From an uncultured bacterium (GTDB lineage Bacteria; Verrucomicrobiota; Kiritimatiellia; RFP12; UBA1067), in contig CACZAK010000016.1 in NCBI GenBank assembly GCA_902779075.1, positions 1 through 53,555 of the forward strand: a stretch of DNA of 53,555 nucleotides, in the 5' to 3' direction. Under the pieces are notes generated by a model. The model was given only the letters and a program-made list of their open reading frames with translations, was not told the origin of the DNA and searched no databases. The translations under genes were made by a program, and so were the position numbers. This document shows, one piece after another, positions 8,114 to 15,521 of the stretch (positions within the stretch are counted from its first letter, which is position 1; each line of letters opens with the position of its first letter).

Positions 8114-9097
8114 ATGAAACCAAAAGACACATCGGAACATTACATCCTAAGCTCGTCGCCGCATGCGCATGCGGATGCTTCCACGAGCCGGATCATGCTG
8201 GACGTGATCATCGCCCTTCTGCCGGCGCTCTGCTGCGGGGTGTATTTCTTCGGGCTGCGCGCGCTCTTCCTCACGGGCACGTGCATTGCGGCCTGCCTCG
8301 TGACTGAGGGCCTCTGCCGCCTTGCAATGAAGCGCAACAACACGATCGGCGACTTCTCCGCCGTCGTGACGGGACTGCTACTCGCGCTCAACCTGCCGCC
8401 CGACCTCCCCGTGTGGATGGCCGCACTCGGCGGCGTGTTCGCGATGGGCGTCTGCAAGCAGCTGTTCGGCGGGCTCGGCTACAACCCCTTCAACCCCGCC
8501 CTCGCGGCGCGCGCGTTCCTGCTCATCTCCTTCACGGGACCGATGACCACCTGGACGCAATCCGCATGGACGCTCAGCGCCGGAAACGTCGAGGCCACCA
8601 CCACCGCCACGCCCCTCGCGCTCATCAAGAAAGGCGCGGAGGGCTTTGACTGGTCGCAGGCCGCGCTCATCAAGGACCTCTTCATCGGCAACGTGAACGG
8701 CTGCATCGGCGAAGTCTCCGCGCTCGCGCTCCTGATCGGCGCCGCCTACCTGCTCTTCCGCAAGGTCATCACCTGGCACATTCCCGTCGCCTTCATCGGC
8801 ACGGTGTTCCTCTACGCGATGTTCAAGGGCGGCGTGCCGCCGCTCGTGCACGTCCTCTCCGGCGGCTGCGTGATCGGCGCGTGCTTCATGGCCACGGACT
8901 ACGTGACCTCGCCCATCACATCCAAGGGCAAGCTGATCTTCGGCTGCGGCTGCGGACTCATCACGATGCTCATCCGCACCGCGCCCACGGGCGCCTACCC
9001 TGAGGGCGTCTCGTTCTCGATCCTCATCATGAACGCGCTCACGCCGCTCATCAACCGCTTCACCCAGCCCAAACCCTTCGGGAAGGTCAAAAAGTGA
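8114..9097 (+). CDS. rnfD: Rnf complex membrane subunit D
   Basis: 327 residues, NqrB/RnfD family, about nine membrane helices. Family signatures: SSSPHAHADAS near residue 13, GLLLALNLPPDLPVW near 87, GGLGYNPFNPALAARAFLL near 117, and the covalent-flavin region VEATTTATPLAL near 159-170, where a Thr carries FMN in characterised homologues. DYVTSPITSKGKL and APTGAYPEGVSFSIL follow. The ATG at 8114 (aagccATG, no Shine-Dalgarno) restores family length and matches the other rnf starts. rnfG begins inside its stop codon. Confidence 0.94.
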   Translation: MKPKDTSEHYILSSSPHAHADASTSRIMLDVIIALLPALCCGVYFFGLRALFLTGTCIAACLVTEGLCRLAMKRNNTIGDFSAVVTGLLLALNLPPDLPVWMAALGGVFAMGVCKQLFGGLGYNPFNPALAARAFLLISFTGPMTTWTQSAWTLSAGNVEATTTATPLALIKKGAEGFDWSQAALIKDLFIGNVNGCIGEVSALALLIGAAYLLFRKVITWHIPVAFIGTVFLYAMFKGGVPPLVHVLSGGCVIGACFMATDYVTSPITSKGKLIFGCGCGLITMLIRTAPTGAYPEGVSFSILIMNALTPLINRFTQPKPFGKVKK

Positions 9098-10035
9098 AAA
9101 AGATCCTCCAACTCATCCTCTCGCTCACGCTCATCTCGGCCGTCTGCGCGGCCGTGCTCGCCATCGTGAACAACGCCACGAAGGAGCGTATCGCGAACCT
9201 CGCCACGCTAAAGGCGAACAACGCCGCCCGCGCCGTGCTGCCTGCGACCGTCAAGGCCATCGAACCCGTCAAAGACCCCGCCGACGCCTCGCTCACCGCG
9301 TTCATCGGCTATGCAGATGACGCCAAGACGCAGGTCGCCGGTTACGCGGTGCCGGGCCTCACGGCCAAGGGCTACGGCGGCAACATCCGCCTCATGGTGG
9401 GACTCAAGCCCGACCGCACCGTGATCTCCTACCAGGTGCTCGCCGCAGCCGAAACGCCCGGCCTCGGTTCGAACCTCACCACGCCCGCGTTCATCGCACG
9501 CTTCAAGGACCAGCCCGCCGTCCGCGTCAAGGTCACGAAGGACGGCGGCAAGATCGAGGCCCTCACATCCGCCACGATCACATCACGCGCCGTCTGCGAC
9601 GCCGTTGCGGACGCCGCCCAGCGCATCGACCGCATCGAAGGCAAGGCTTCCGCCGCACCAGCCGCGCCCAAAGTCAATCCTGAAGGCAAATTGCTCTTCG
9701 ACCCCGCCAAGCCCGAAGAGGCGATCAAGGCACTGCCCAAGGGCACGGCCACGGCCACCGCCCTTCCCGGCAAGGGACGTTTTCCCGTCTTCGAGGGCAA
9801 GGACGCCGCCGGCAAGACGACTGGCTACGTCGCCGTCGGCACGGGCAAGGCCACCGGTCCGCACGGCGAACTCGTGATCATCTACCAGTTTGGTTTCAAT
9901 GCCAAGCGCGTACCGTTGTTCAATCCGGCCCCGCGCATGGTCAACCAGCCCGCCGTCGAGATGACGGACATGGAGAACGCCCAGCGCACGGCCTACAACG
10001 CCGCCCTTCAGGACGCCCTCTCCCAACTTCGTTGA
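9094..10035 (+). CDS. rnfG: Rnf complex flavoprotein subunit G with C-terminal extension
   Basis: 313 residues, GTG start overlapping the rnfD stop (GTGA). One N-terminal helix (residues 5-24) anchors a periplasmic FMN-binding domain (ISYQVLAAAETPGLGSNL near residue 110). The covalent-FMN motif, usually SGATxT or TGATxT, reads T158-S-A-T161-I-T here; the acceptor Thr is kept but Gly is replaced by Ser. Residues about 195-313 are an extra segment absent from the usual roughly 200-residue RnfG, Pro/Ala/Lys-rich then globular-looking (GYVAVGTGKATGPHGELVII). No rnfE follows; the next gene is convergent. Confidence 0.88.
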   Translation: MKKILQLILSLTLISAVCAAVLAIVNNATKERIANLATLKANNAARAVLPATVKAIEPVKDPADASLTAFIGYADDAKTQVAGYAVPGLTAKGYGGNIRLMVGLKPDRTVISYQVLAAAETPGLGSNLTTPAFIARFKDQPAVRVKVTKDGGKIEALTSATITSRAVCDAVADAAQRIDRIEGKASAAPAAPKVNPEGKLLFDPAKPEEAIKALPKGTATATALPGKGRFPVFEGKDAAGKTTGYVAVGTGKATGPHGELVIIYQFGFNAKRVPLFNPAPRMVNQPAVEMTDMENAQRTAYNAALQDALSQLR

Positions 10036-10044
10036 TGCATAGAG

Positions 10045-10917
10045 TCACAACATGAAATCGCTTGGAATCGGTGCCTCGAAGGTCATCGGTTCTCGCGTGA
10101 TTGGATGCTTGAGCGCCAGACGCCAGGCGTGGAGCAGTTGACGAACAGGGGGCGGATCGAGCTGACGGTCGAGGCGCGAGCGACCATATACGGCGTCGCC
10201 CACAACGGGCGTGCCGAGGGATGCCATGTGTACGCGAATCTGATGCGTGCGCCCCGTCTCTATCACGCACTCCACGCGACTTACCGTGCGCGAAGACGCC
10301 ACCACGCGGTAGTGCGTCACGGCCACCTTCCCGTTGCGGTCCACAATCGCCATCTTTTTGCGGTCGAACGGGCTGCGTCCGATCAGGTTCTCGATTCTCC
10401 CCTCGGCGGGTACGGGCGTTCCATGCACGATGGCGAGGTAGGTCTTCACGATGTTCGCATGCGACGAGAACTCCTTCGAGAGAACGTCCATCGCGCGCTG
10501 CGTCTTCGCCACCACCATCACGCCGCTCGTATCCTGGTCCAGGCGGTGTACGATGCCCGGACGCGACACGCCGCCGATGCCGCTCAGATTGGGGCAGTGC
10601 GCGAGGAGCGCGTTTACGAGCGTGCCGGTGAGGTGTCCCGGCGCGGGATGCACCACGAGCCCCGGCGGTTTGTTAAGTGCGAGGATGTTTTCATCCTCGT
10701 ATAGGACATCGATTGGAATATCCTCTGGCTCCGGCACGGCGGGGACGGGCGGCGGGATGAACACGTCGAGCTCGTCATCCTCGTCCACCTTCGCGCCGGC
10801 CTTCGTCACGACCTCGCCGTTGACCTTCACGAATCCGGCCTCGATGAGGCCCTTGATGCGCGACCGCGAGAAGTCGTGGTGACGCGCCATCAGAACGATG
10901 TCGAGACGCTCGCTCAT
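10045..10917 (-). CDS. rluD: RluA/RluD-family 23S rRNA pseudouridine synthase
   Basis: 290 residues. An S4 RNA-binding domain (residues 12-55, SRSRIKGLIEAGFVKVNGE) precedes the pseudouridine synthase domain: LNKPPGLVVHPAPGH near residue 82, catalytic-Asp motif HRLDQDTSG near 126, and RTHQIRVHMASLGTPVVGD near 228. It converts specific uridines in 23S rRNA to pseudouridine. Architecture fits RluD or a close RluA-family paralogue; the exact target site cannot be read. It overlaps ruvA by 4 bases. Confidence 0.88.
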   Translation of the reverse strand: MSERLDIVLMARHHDFSRSRIKGLIEAGFVKVNGEVVTKAGAKVDEDDELDVFIPPPVPAVPEPEDIPIDVLYEDENILALNKPPGLVVHPAPGHLTGTLVNALLAHCPNLSGIGGVSRPGIVHRLDQDTSGVMVVAKTQRAMDVLSKEFSSHANIVKTYLAIVHGTPVPAEGRIENLIGRSPFDRKKMAIVDRNGKVAVTHYRVVASSRTVSRVECVIETGRTHQIRVHMASLGTPVVGDAVYGRSRLDRQLDPPPVRQLLHAWRLALKHPITREPMTFEAPIPSDFML

Positions 10918-11513
10918 TTCCCGCTGAGGGCTCGGCGGATGATCGTCTCGGTATCGGCGACGGACGGATCGTCCGCCAGCACCTGCTGCACCTGCTTGCG
11001 CGCGGTATCCTCGTTGAAGCCGAGTGCGGTGAGGGCGAGGAGCGCGTCGCGCACCACGCCAGCCTTCGCGTCGTCGGCGGAGGCTGCTGTTGCGTTCGCA
11101 ACGGCCTCAATCGGGTTCACCTTGTCCTTCAGGTCAATCACGATGCGCTCGGCCGTCTTCTTGCCAATGCCCTTCACGGAGGCGAGGCGCTTTGCGTTCC
11201 CCTCGGCGATGGCGAGCTGGAGGTCGCCAATCGTGAGGCCGGAGAGGACGGCGAGCGCGAGTTTCGGACCCACGCCGGAGACGGTAGTGACGAGCTCGAA
11301 CATCTCGCGCTCGCGTTCTGTCGCGAAACCATAGAGCAGCTGGGCGTCTTCGCGCACGCAGTGGTAGGTGTAGAGCTTAACGGCGTCGCCGGCGGCCGGC
11401 AGACGGTCGAAAGTGGAAAGCGGGATGAACGCCTCATAGCCCACGCCTCCGACGTCCACGATCACGCGCGACGGCGTTTTCTCGGCCAATGTTCCCTTTA
11501 CGTAGGCGATCAT
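10914..11513 (-). CDS. ruvA: Holliday junction branch migration protein RuvA
   Basis: 199 residues. An N-terminal OB fold (MIAYVKGTLAEKTPSRVIVD), helix-hairpin-helix motifs at VSGVGPKLALAVLSGL (near residue 79) and VKGIGKKTAERIVIDL (near 114), and a C-terminal domain that contacts RuvB (LGFNEDTARKQVQQVL). RuvA tetramers bind four-way DNA junctions and direct the RuvB motor. It sits between the YmdB-like gene and rluD with 4-base overlaps at both ends, forming a tight three-gene operon; ruvB and ruvC are not in the window. Confidence 0.95.
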   Translation of the reverse strand: MIAYVKGTLAEKTPSRVIVDVGGVGYEAFIPLSTFDRLPAAGDAVKLYTYHCVREDAQLLYGFATEREREMFELVTTVSGVGPKLALAVLSGLTIGDLQLAIAEGNAKRLASVKGIGKKTAERIVIDLKDKVNPIEAVANATAASADDAKAGVVRDALLALTALGFNEDTARKQVQQVLADDPSVADTETIIRRALSGK

Positions 11514-12292
11514 GCGAGCGGCTCCCTGTAGCGGTACGCCTCGATGGCGGAGGCTTTTTTCGTGGTTGGGTCAAACGTTATGACAGCTCCCTCGAGCGTG
11601 GCGGGACCCTCGGCTACGGAGAAGCGGGCAGGGACGCCCGTGAGGAACTTCTGCTGGACGGGCGCGAATTCGCGTCCGATGGAAGAGTACCAAGGCCCAG
11701 TCATGCCAAGGTCGGTCTGGAACGCCGTGCCGCCGGGCAGCACGAGGGCGTCGGAGGTCTGCACGTGCGTGTGCGTGCCCACGACGGCCGTCACGCGTCC
11801 GTCAAGGTAGTGCGCGAGCGTGATCTTCTCGCTCGTCGCCTCTGCGTGGAAGTCCACGAACACGGGCACGTCCTTCGGCATCTCGTTCAGTGCGGCGTCG
11901 GCCGCGCGGAACGGACAGTCCGCCGGATTCATGAACGTGCGGCCGACGAGGTTCATTACGGCGAAGCGGCAGATCGGCGTGGTGATCAACGCCCAGCCCT
12001 TACCTGGCGCGCCGGGCGGGTAGTTGGCGGGGCGCACGGTGTTCGTGAGCTGGCCGATGGTTGGGGCAAACTCCTTCTGGCTCCACGTGTGGTCGCCGAG
12101 CGTAATCGCGTCCGCGCCCGCTGCGGTGATTTCCTGCGCGAGCGCCACGGTGATTCCGCTGCCGGCGGCCGCGTTCTCCGCGTTGACGACCACGGCCGCC
12201 ACGCCGAGCTCGCGCCGAATCCGGGGCAGCTGCTCCTTCAGAATTCGGCGTCCGGGGCTGCCCACCACGTCGCCAATCATCAGTATCTTCAT
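11510..12292 (-). CDS. YmdB-type metallophosphoesterase
   Basis: 260 residues. Motifs are near the N-terminus (MKILMIGDVVGSPGRR), VVVNAENAAAGSGIT near residue 39, LGDHTWSQKE near 67, VFVDFHAEATSEK near 140 and VVGTHTHVQTSD near 165. These are the di-iron ligands of the TIGR00282/YmdB family, cyclic-nucleotide phosphodiesterases known to influence developmental programmes in Bacillus. Start at 12292 chosen from the family N-terminus; an upstream ATG two codons earlier is also possible. Head of the ymdB-ruvA-rluD operon with its own promoter. Confidence 0.88.
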   Translation of the reverse strand: MKILMIGDVVGSPGRRILKEQLPRIRRELGVAAVVVNAENAAAGSGITVALAQEITAAGADAITLGDHTWSQKEFAPTIGQLTNTVRPANYPPGAPGKGWALITTPICRFAVMNLVGRTFMNPADCPFRAADAALNEMPKDVPVFVDFHAEATSEKITLAHYLDGRVTAVVGTHTHVQTSDALVLPGGTAFQTDLGMTGPWYSSIGREFAPVQQKFLTGVPARFSVAEGPATLEGAVITFDPTTKKASAIEAYRYREPLA

Positions 12293-12318
12293 GTACATCT
12301 CTCTTCCTTGCGGCGCAT

Positions 12319-12347
12319 ATCCTATCATACGCCCCCCACGCCGTCAA
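12319..12347 (-). promoter_or_regulatory. promoter of the ymdB-ruvA-rluD operon
   Basis: Minus strand TTGACG (12342-12347), 17 bases, TAGGAT (12319-12324). It diverges from the lipoprotein promoter, whose -35 box starts eight bases further on. An AAGGAAGAGAGA ribosome-binding region precedes the start. Confidence 0.55.
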
Positions 12348-12354
12348 TACCCGA

Positions 12355-12383
12355 TTGACGCAGGAATAAGAAAATGATAGAAT
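12355..12383 (+). promoter_or_regulatory. promoter of the TRL-like lipoprotein gene
   Basis: TTGACG (12355-12360), 17 bases, TAGAAT (12378-12383). About 55 bases of leader with an AAAAGGAG ribosome-binding site precede the ATG at 12445. With the terminator after the gene, this makes a complete single-gene transcription unit. Confidence 0.65.
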
Positions 12384-12444
12384 AACCCCGTAGTTGGAAA
12401 CAGAATGTTCGACCAACTGGCAACAAAAATCAAAAGGAGATAAC

Positions 12445-12783
12445 ATGAAGAAACTGATGTTCATCGCCGCAGTTGCGGCTCTCGGAATCGGCATGACCGG
12501 CTGCGTGGGCACAGGCGGTCCCTGCACGACCACGGCTCTTGGATTCGGCGGTATCATCGACGATAACCGCGCGCCGGCCTCGTTCAATATCGACAACAGC
12601 GTGAAGCCCGCCAAGTGCGGCCGTGCCACGAGCAAGGGCATCGTGCTTTACACGAGCGGCGACAGCTCGATCAAGGCCGCGATGGACAACGGCGGCATCA
12701 CCAAAGTACACCACATCGACTACGAGGTGTTCAACGTCTTCAACGTCTTCAGCAAAGCCACGACGATCGTGTGGGGCGAGTAA
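12445..12783 (+). CDS. TRL-like lipoprotein
   Basis: 112 residues. A lipoprotein signal (MKKLMFIAAVAALGIGMTGC, lipobox MTGC) is followed by a small domain with a central TSKGIVLYTSGDSSIKAAM segment and GGITKVHHIDYE. This fits the TRL-like family, small secreted proteins first noted near tRNA-Leu loci in spirochaetes and of unknown function. The start is chosen from the signal peptide and AAAAGGAG 6 bases upstream. A strong terminator follows within 40 bases. Confidence 0.8.
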   Translation: MKKLMFIAAVAALGIGMTGCVGTGGPCTTTALGFGGIIDDNRAPASFNIDNSVKPAKCGRATSKGIVLYTSGDSSIKAAMDNGGITKVHHIDYEVFNVFNVFSKATTIVWGE

Positions 12784-12813
12784 GCTGACGGCATGCCGTG
12801 CATGCAAAATGGA

Positions 12814-12840
12814 AAGGGCGGCCGCAAGGCCGCCCTTTTC
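12814..12840 (+). terminator. intrinsic terminator after the TRL-like gene
   Basis: Perfect stem GGGCGGCC / GGCCGCCC (12816-12823 and 12828-12835), extended by flanking A-T pairs, with a GCAA loop, followed by TTTTCGTTT. It also lies between two convergent genes. Confidence 0.85.
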
Positions 12841-12892
12841 GTTTGTCACAGCATGCCGCCAAGATGGCGGCTTTCCCAGTCAGTGCGCAGGA

Positions 12893-14134
12893 TTAGTGCC
12901 TGAAGCTACGCTGGCCCGTGAAGACCATCGCCACACCCGCGTCGTTGCAGCAGTCAATCACGTCCCAGTCGCGGATTGCGCCGCCGGGCTGGACGATCGA
13001 GGTGATGCCCTCGCGGATGCCCACCTCCGCGCCGTCGCGGAATGGGAAGAACGCGTCGCTCACCATCGCGCAGCCGGGCAGTCCGCCCTTCTCCGCGCGC
13101 GTCTGCTCCATGATCGCGGCCTGCTTCTTCGCGCCGTCCTCTTCGCCGAAGACGAGCCGCAGGTCGTTGTAGGGCTTCTGGTACTTCTCCCAGCTGATCC
13201 AGTCCGCGTGCTTGGTGTACGCCTTGTCGCGCGCGATCTCGGCCACGCCCACGCGATCCTGCTCGCCCGTGCCGATGCCCACTGTTGCGCCGTCCTTCAC
13301 GTAGAGAACGCTGTTGGACGTGACACCGGCCTCGACGAGCCAGCCGAACACGAGGTCCTCATACTCCTTTGCTGTTGGAAGACGCGCAATCTTGTGTTCC
13401 TCGAATGAGACGGCGCCGGTCGCCTTGTCCGTGATCTTGCGGTTGCAGTAGGCCGGCATGAAGTCCTCGGGCTTGCGGGCCTTGCACACGAACGACATCT
13501 GCGCCACGATGCCGCCGTCGACAAGGCTCTTGAAGTCCACCACCGTCTTCGCGACGAAGTCGGTAAGGCGGTCCATGTTGCGGATGCGGAACACGCGGAG
13601 GTTCTTCTTCGTGGCGAAGAGGTCCATCACGCCGGGGGCGAACTCGGGAGCGACAACCACCTCGGCATAGTTCTCGACTATGAGTTTCGCCGTCTCCATA
13701 TCGCATGTGCGGTTGAGGGCGATCGCGCCGCCGAACGCGGCGAGGCGGTCTGCCTTGTTCGCGCGGAAGTACGCCTCGGCGAGCGTATCGGCCTGCGCCA
13801 CGCCGCACGGGTTGTTGTGCTTCACGATCACGGCGCACGGCTTCGCGGTGAGATAGCGGAGGATGTTGAGCGCGTTGTCGGTGTCCGTGACGTTCGTCTT
13901 GCCGGGGTGCTTGCCGCTCTGGAGGAGCTCCGGCACGGACGCGAGGTAGCGTCCGGGCTGGATCGTCTCTACGTCGCCAAGCAGGATGTTGCCGTTCACG
14001 AGCTTGTAGAGGGCGGCTTCCTGTCCGGGGTTCTCGCCGTAGCGGAGCCCCTTCTCCTCGCCGCCGATGTTCCACGTCACCTTCTCGTAGCTGAGCGTCT
14101 CGCGCTTGTCGCCGTCGATGAACGAAATCTCCAT
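12893..14134 (-). CDS. purH: stand-alone AICAR transformylase (PurH C-terminal half), 5' end altered
   Basis: 413 residues matching only the AICAR formyltransferase part of PurH (penultimate step of IMP synthesis): LRYGENPGQEAALYKL near residue 30, KHNNPCGVA near 104, FGGAIALNR near 132, CAMVSDAFFPFRD near 352, GGAIRDWDVIDCCN near 381, ending FTGQRSFRH. The N-terminal IMP-cyclohydrolase domain is absent, so that step must be done elsewhere. The start at 14134 is an internal Met. Upstream, a Met at 14238 opens a frame (MKDLKEAYKTIEADHFAPK) that would join this one directly were it not for an exact 47-bp tandem duplication, which shifts the frame. The ancestral gene was probably 12893-14238. 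Confidence 0.85.
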   Translation of the reverse strand: MEISFIDGDKRETLSYEKVTWNIGGEEKGLRYGENPGQEAALYKLVNGNILLGDVETIQPGRYLASVPELLQSGKHPGKTNVTDTDNALNILRYLTAKPCAVIVKHNNPCGVAQADTLAEAYFRANKADRLAAFGGAIALNRTCDMETAKLIVENYAEVVVAPEFAPGVMDLFATKKNLRVFRIRNMDRLTDFVAKTVVDFKSLVDGGIVAQMSFVCKARKPEDFMPAYCNRKITDKATGAVSFEEHKIARLPTAKEYEDLVFGWLVEAGVTSNSVLYVKDGATVGIGTGEQDRVGVAEIARDKAYTKHADWISWEKYQKPYNDLRLVFGEEDGAKKQAAIMEQTRAEKGGLPGCAMVSDAFFPFRDGAEVGIREGITSIVQPGGAIRDWDVIDCCNDAGVAMVFTGQRSFRH

Positions 14135-14194
14135 CTTCGGCGCGAAGCGCGCTTGTCGCCGTCGATGAACGAAATCTCCATCTTCGGCGCGAAG
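14101..14194. repeat. exact 47-bp tandem duplication at the purH 5' end
   Basis: Bases 14101-14147 and 14148-14194 are identical. 47 is not a multiple of 3, so the second copy breaks the reading frame from the natural upstream start (14238). The duplicated unit contains the internal ATG used by the remaining frame. Confidence 0.95.
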
Positions 14195-14273
14195 TGGTCG
14201 GCTTCGATGGTCTTGTATGCTTCTTTGAGGTCTTTCATCTTTGCACTCTAGTTGTTGCTGGACGCGGAAGGGA

Positions 14274-15428
14274 TTAGAGCTTCTTCCAGACGTTGCCCTG
14301 CTCGGAGGAATCGCACACGGCGTTGATGAACTTCATGCCGCGCACGCCGTCGAGGACGCCCGGGAAGTCGAGCTCCAGCGCCGTCGGCTTCCGCTTCGCC
14401 GCCTTCGCGCGGATCGTGTCGCAGAAGTTGCAGTAGTTGTTAGCGAACGCCTCCAGGAACGCCTCGGGGTGTCCGCTCGGCGTGCGCGTGCAGCGCACGG
14501 CGGAGGCGGACTTCGTGCCCACGTATCCGTTGCCGCGCTTCCACACCTGCTCCGGAGCCTCCTGGTCGAACACGCGCAAGTAGTTAGGGTTCTCCTGGTA
14601 CCACGCGAGCGCCTTCTTCTCGCCGTACACCCAGATGTGGAGGTCGTTCTCCTCGCCGGGGGCGATCTGGGATGCGGTGAGGACGCCCTTCGCGCCCTTC
14701 TCCATGTGGAAGAGGACGTTGCCGTCGTCGTCGAGCTTACGTCCCTTCACGAAGATCGTGAGGTCGGCGAGCACTTCCGTGATCTTGAGGCCCGTGACGA
14801 ACTCGGCGAGGTTCGCCGCGTGCGTGCCGATGTCGCCCATGCAACCCGCGCGGCCGCTGCGCTTCGGGTCCGTGCGCCACGAGGCCTGCATGTTCTCCTT
14901 GCCAGTGAGCTTGAAGAGCCAGCCCTGCGGGTACTGCACCACGACCTTGCGGATCTTCCCGAGGTCGCCCGCCTTCACCATGTCGCGCGCGAGCTTCACC
15001 ATCGGATAGCCCGTGTAGGTGTGCATGAGGCCGAACGTGAGCTTCGTCTTCTTCACGAGCGCCTCGAGCTCCTCCGCCTCGGCTACGGTGAGCGTCATCG
15101 GCTTCTCGCACATCACGTTGAAGCCGGCTTCGAGAAACGCCTTCGCGATGGGGAAGTGCGTGTGGTTGGGCGTGCAGATCGAGACGAAGTCGATGCGCTC
15201 GTCCTTCGGGAGCGCGAGTTCGCCCGCGATCATGTCCTTGTACGTGCGGTAGACGCGCTTCGGGTCGAGACCGAGGTTGCGTCCCTGCTCAAGGGACTTC
15301 TCGGGATCCACGTCGAACGCGCCCGCGACGATGTCCGCGCCGCCGTCCATGCGCGCCGCCTTGCGGTGTACCTCGCCGATGAAAGCACCGATGCCGCCGC
15401 CGACCATGCCCATTTTCAGTTTTTTCAT
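14274..15428 (-). CDS. Gfo/Idh/MocA-family oxidoreductase
   Basis: 384 residues. An N-terminal Rossmann fold (MGMVGGGIGAFIGEVH), FVSICTPNHTHFP near residue 81, the family EKP catalytic-Lys motif (NVMCEKPMTLT near 104), and the C-terminal alpha/beta domain with GCMGDIGTHAANLAEF near 195. These NAD(P)-dependent enzymes oxidise or reduce sugars and cyclitols. It lies 90 bases downstream of a TIM-barrel isomerase-like gene on the same strand, a pairing common in inositol- and sugar-acid-type pathways. Substrate not readable. Confidence 0.88.
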   Translation of the reverse strand: MKKLKMGMVGGGIGAFIGEVHRKAARMDGGADIVAGAFDVDPEKSLEQGRNLGLDPKRVYRTYKDMIAGELALPKDERIDFVSICTPNHTHFPIAKAFLEAGFNVMCEKPMTLTVAEAEELEALVKKTKLTFGLMHTYTGYPMVKLARDMVKAGDLGKIRKVVVQYPQGWLFKLTGKENMQASWRTDPKRSGRAGCMGDIGTHAANLAEFVTGLKITEVLADLTIFVKGRKLDDDGNVLFHMEKGAKGVLTASQIAPGEENDLHIWVYGEKKALAWYQENPNYLRVFDQEAPEQVWKRGNGYVGTKSASAVRCTRTPSGHPEAFLEAFANNYCNFCDTIRAKAAKRKPTALELDFPGVLDGVRGMKFINAVCDSSEQGNVWKKL

Positions 15429-15453
15429 TTGATTCTCCTTTTATTTTTTAAAA

Positions 15454-15521
15454 ACTATCAACTAGCCACTATCAACTAACCGCTAGCCACTAACCACTAG
15501 CCACTAACCACTAACCACTCA
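15454..15521. repeat. heptamer-type tandem array (ACTAACC/ACTAGCC/ACTATCA)
   Basis: About ten consecutive 7-base units of the form ACTNNCM, read as AACTATCAACTAGCC followed by CACTAACCACTAGCC. The array starts at the stop codon of the isomerase-like gene (15519) and runs towards the Gfo/Idh gene. Short tandem 7-mers of this kind occur in cyanobacteria as STRR sequences; role unknown. Related arrays occur at 18031, 51759 and, inside a gene, 20830. Confidence 0.85.

Noticed and set aside
15454..15521. CRISPR array
   Set aside because: Units are only 7 bases long without spacers, and no cas gene is present. No CRISPR array was seen anywhere in the window.
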